From Pelodictyon luteolum DSM 273 (GTDB taxonomy: Bacteria; Bacteroidota; Chlorobiia; Chlorobiales; Chlorobiaceae): 64,000 nucleotides of DNA. The DNA lies in assembly GCF_000012485.1 (NCBI RefSeq), contig NC_007512.1, positions 2,072,501 to 2,136,500 on the forward strand. The letters run 5' to 3'. Position numbers and translations under genes: made by a program. Position 1 is the stretch's first letter; every line of letters begins with the position of its first letter. The notes beneath the pieces are model-generated. The model saw only the letters and a program-made list of their open reading frames with translations, ran no database searches and was not told the origin of the DNA. Positions 62,780-64,000 of the stretch are shown one piece after another.

Positions 62780-63115
62780 GATTCAAATTTCGGGGTCTTC
62801 ATGGACTCATGTCCCGACCGGCGGGGCCAACAGCTGATACTGCGGCGGGAAGCCCTTCCTGCAGAAGAACAGAGGCGTCATCCCATGGCACCCGGTGCAT
62901 GACAATGCTGCACCATATCGATAGCGATGATGCCGGTTATCTGGAAATCGCGGAGTTCATTGCTTCGTACGGGGAACCTGCAGCTGTCAACCAGGACCTG
63001 CATGAGCTTTTCACCCGGACTGCATTCAATGTCGCCACAGCACATCGCGACCTTCATCTGAGAAACCATCTGTTTCTCCGCTCGCCGACGGGATGGAGGC
63101 TTTCCCCCGTTTCCC
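62780..63115 (+). pseudogene. HipA-family remnant
   Basis: Starts DSNFGVFMDSCPDRRGQQLI, RREALPAEEQRR, then a frame change to DDAGYLEIAEFIASYGEPAA, LHELFTRTAFNVATAHRDLH, LRNHLFLRSPTGWRLSP. These are scattered parts of a HipA-type kinase (FNVA..RD.HLRNH is the catalytic region). Segments between are missing. Ends against the foldase gene. Confidence 0.7.
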
Positions 63116-63129
63116 GAACCCCGCCCCGT

Positions 63130-64000
63130 TCAGGGGCGGGTATCCTCGATCTTGGCCTGTTTGCGGATGGAAGCGAAGTATTCGCTGAAGAGCTGTTCCT
63201 GCTTCATCTGCAGGAGACGGGGGGCGACAGCCGCTTTTTCAAGGGCGGGGTCCAGCCCTTCGGGAAGAGTTTTCTTCTGCACCATGAAGACGGCAAAGCC
63301 GTCATTACCCCTGACAGGCAGGGAGAGCTTCTGCACCGGCATGCCGGCCATGGCCTCCACAAGGGGACGGTCAACCCCGTAGCCCGGAATGAACCCGTCG
63401 CTCCAGCGGATGTCGTCGGCAGTGAAGAGGCTGAAGTTCTTGTCCGCGGCAGCGATCTTCTGCAGCGTGGCGCCGGGAACCGAGACCAGCGCCTGCAGCT
63501 TCTTTTTGATGAACTCCCCCTTTTTCTCCCGTTTCAGTTCTGTGGTAATGGCCGATTTAAGCTCATCGTCAAGCTTGCGGTAACCGGTGTCGTTCTTCCC
63601 GGTAAGGCTCATGACATAGAATCCCCGCTCGGTATCAAGTACGTCGGAGAGGTCGCCCTCACCGGCCTTGAAGGCGAATGAAGCAATCTTTTCGCTGTAG
63701 CCGATGGAGGGAATCGGCATGTTGCGGGTGAAGTCGCCGGTTTTGGCAATCTCGCGTTTTTCAGTTTCGGCTGTCTTCGCAAACCCTTTATCCTTCGCAT
63801 CCATCTGGAACGCCATGGCGATGCGGCGCACACTCTCGGCAGTTTCGGTCGAAGGACGGATGTTGCGGGAAAGGGCGGAGCCGACAAATGCACTGCGGTC
63901 GAACCCTTCCACCTTGATGATGTGAAGGCCGAAGCGGGTTGCGACAGGGCCTACAACCGTTCCCGGCGCTGCACTGAAGACCGCATCGGCGAACTCCGGC
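63130..64000 (-). CDS. Peptidyl-prolyl isomerase, SurA/PpiD type, partial
   Basis: The C-terminal ~290 residues are in the window; the frame is open to the right edge. A rotamase segment is visible just inside the edge (PEFADAVFSAAPGTVVGPVA, TRFGLHIIKVEGF). Then a helical linker, a second parvulin-like part (SDVLDTERGFYVMSLTGKN), and a C-terminus rich in Lys and Gln ending AKIEDTRP. Would help fold exported or outer-membrane proteins. Whether it has an N-terminal membrane anchor (PpiD) lies outside the window. Confidence 0.85.
   Translation of the reverse strand, partial: PEFADAVFSAAPGTVVGPVATRFGLHIIKVEGFDRSAFVGSALSRNIRPSTETAESVRRIAMAFQMDAKDKGFAKTAETEKREIAKTGDFTRNMPIPSIGYSEKIASFAFKAGEGDLSDVLDTERGFYVMSLTGKNDTGYRKLDDELKSAITTELKREKKGEFIKKKLQALVSVPGATLQKIAAADKNFSLFTADDIRWSDGFIPGYGVDRPLVEAMAGMPVQKLSLPVRGNDGFAVFMVQKKTLPEGLDPALEKAAVAPRLLQMKQEQLFSEYFASIRKQAKIEDTRP

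Noticed and set aside
62809-63681. 290-codon plus-strand frame
   Set aside because: Its first third overlaps the HipA remnant, the rest is antisense to the foldase gene.

Overview
The window looks like part of a Gram-negative chromosome, most likely a green sulfur bacterium (Chlorobium/Pelodictyon type). That placement is inference. It rests on outer-membrane genes (Wza, Wzi, TamB, heptose-phosphate adenylyltransferase, SurA/PpiD-type foldase), a Bacteroidetes/Chlorobi-style CoaC motif (PAMD instead of PAMN), a lone PTS enzyme I, and high-GC coding sequence. No rRNA, tRNA or CRISPR array was recognised.

Layout. (1) 1-9.4 kb, minus strand: surface-polysaccharide genes (flippase, methyltransferase, GDP-fucose synthase, GDP-mannose dehydratase, glycosyltransferase, acyltransferase). 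An OLD-family nuclease and a small membrane protein sit inside this run. (2) 9.4-21.9 kb: an accessory island. It opens with seven perfect 15-bp repeats and holds a HicA-like pair, an ATPase/PIN/RNA-ligase operon whose ATPase carries an in-frame TGA, a VapBC with a broken toxin, a FitAB pair with a decayed partial copy beside it, two AbiE-type loci with wrecked toxins and intact antitoxins, and a 649-residue gene made of two complete tyrosine recombinases fused head to tail. (3) 21.9-30.5 kb, minus strand: an export and initiation operon for polysaccharide (Wza, Wzz, Wzi, WecA-like, then a second Wzz and WecA-like copy). It is led by an XRE regulator with a 15-bp G tract. Regions 1 and 3 may be one polysaccharide locus split by the island. 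(4) 30.8-37 kb: PAP2 phosphatase, an XRE-PAS-GAF regulator, and genes with pRiA4b ORF-3-like domains. (5) 37.3-41.3 kb: a frameshifted XRE/ImmA gene, an RloAB-like pair with a frameshifted RloB, and a third AbiE-like locus with a truncated toxin, flanked by 24-bp direct repeats. (6) 41.5-46.7 kb: heptose adenylyltransferase and TamB. (7) 47-51.3 kb: mobile mystery A/B, then a Fic-HigA locus beside its own internally deleted copy. (8) 51.7-57 kb: a tight housekeeping run coaBC-udg-dnaB-ptsI. (9) 57.2-63.1 kb: HipBA with two perfect TATCC-N8-GGATA operators, MazEF, one intact and two decayed DUF4143 ATPases, and a HipA remnant. (10) The right edge is a SurA/PpiD-type foldase running off the window.

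The theme is conserved envelope and housekeeping genes interrupted by dense toxin-antitoxin and defence modules. In several of these the toxin or effector is broken while its partner survives. The strongest candidates for undescribed biology are the ATPase-PIN-RNA ligase operon, the tandem-fused recombinase, the uncharacterised HicA-like pair, and the G-tract regulator at the head of the polysaccharide export operon.
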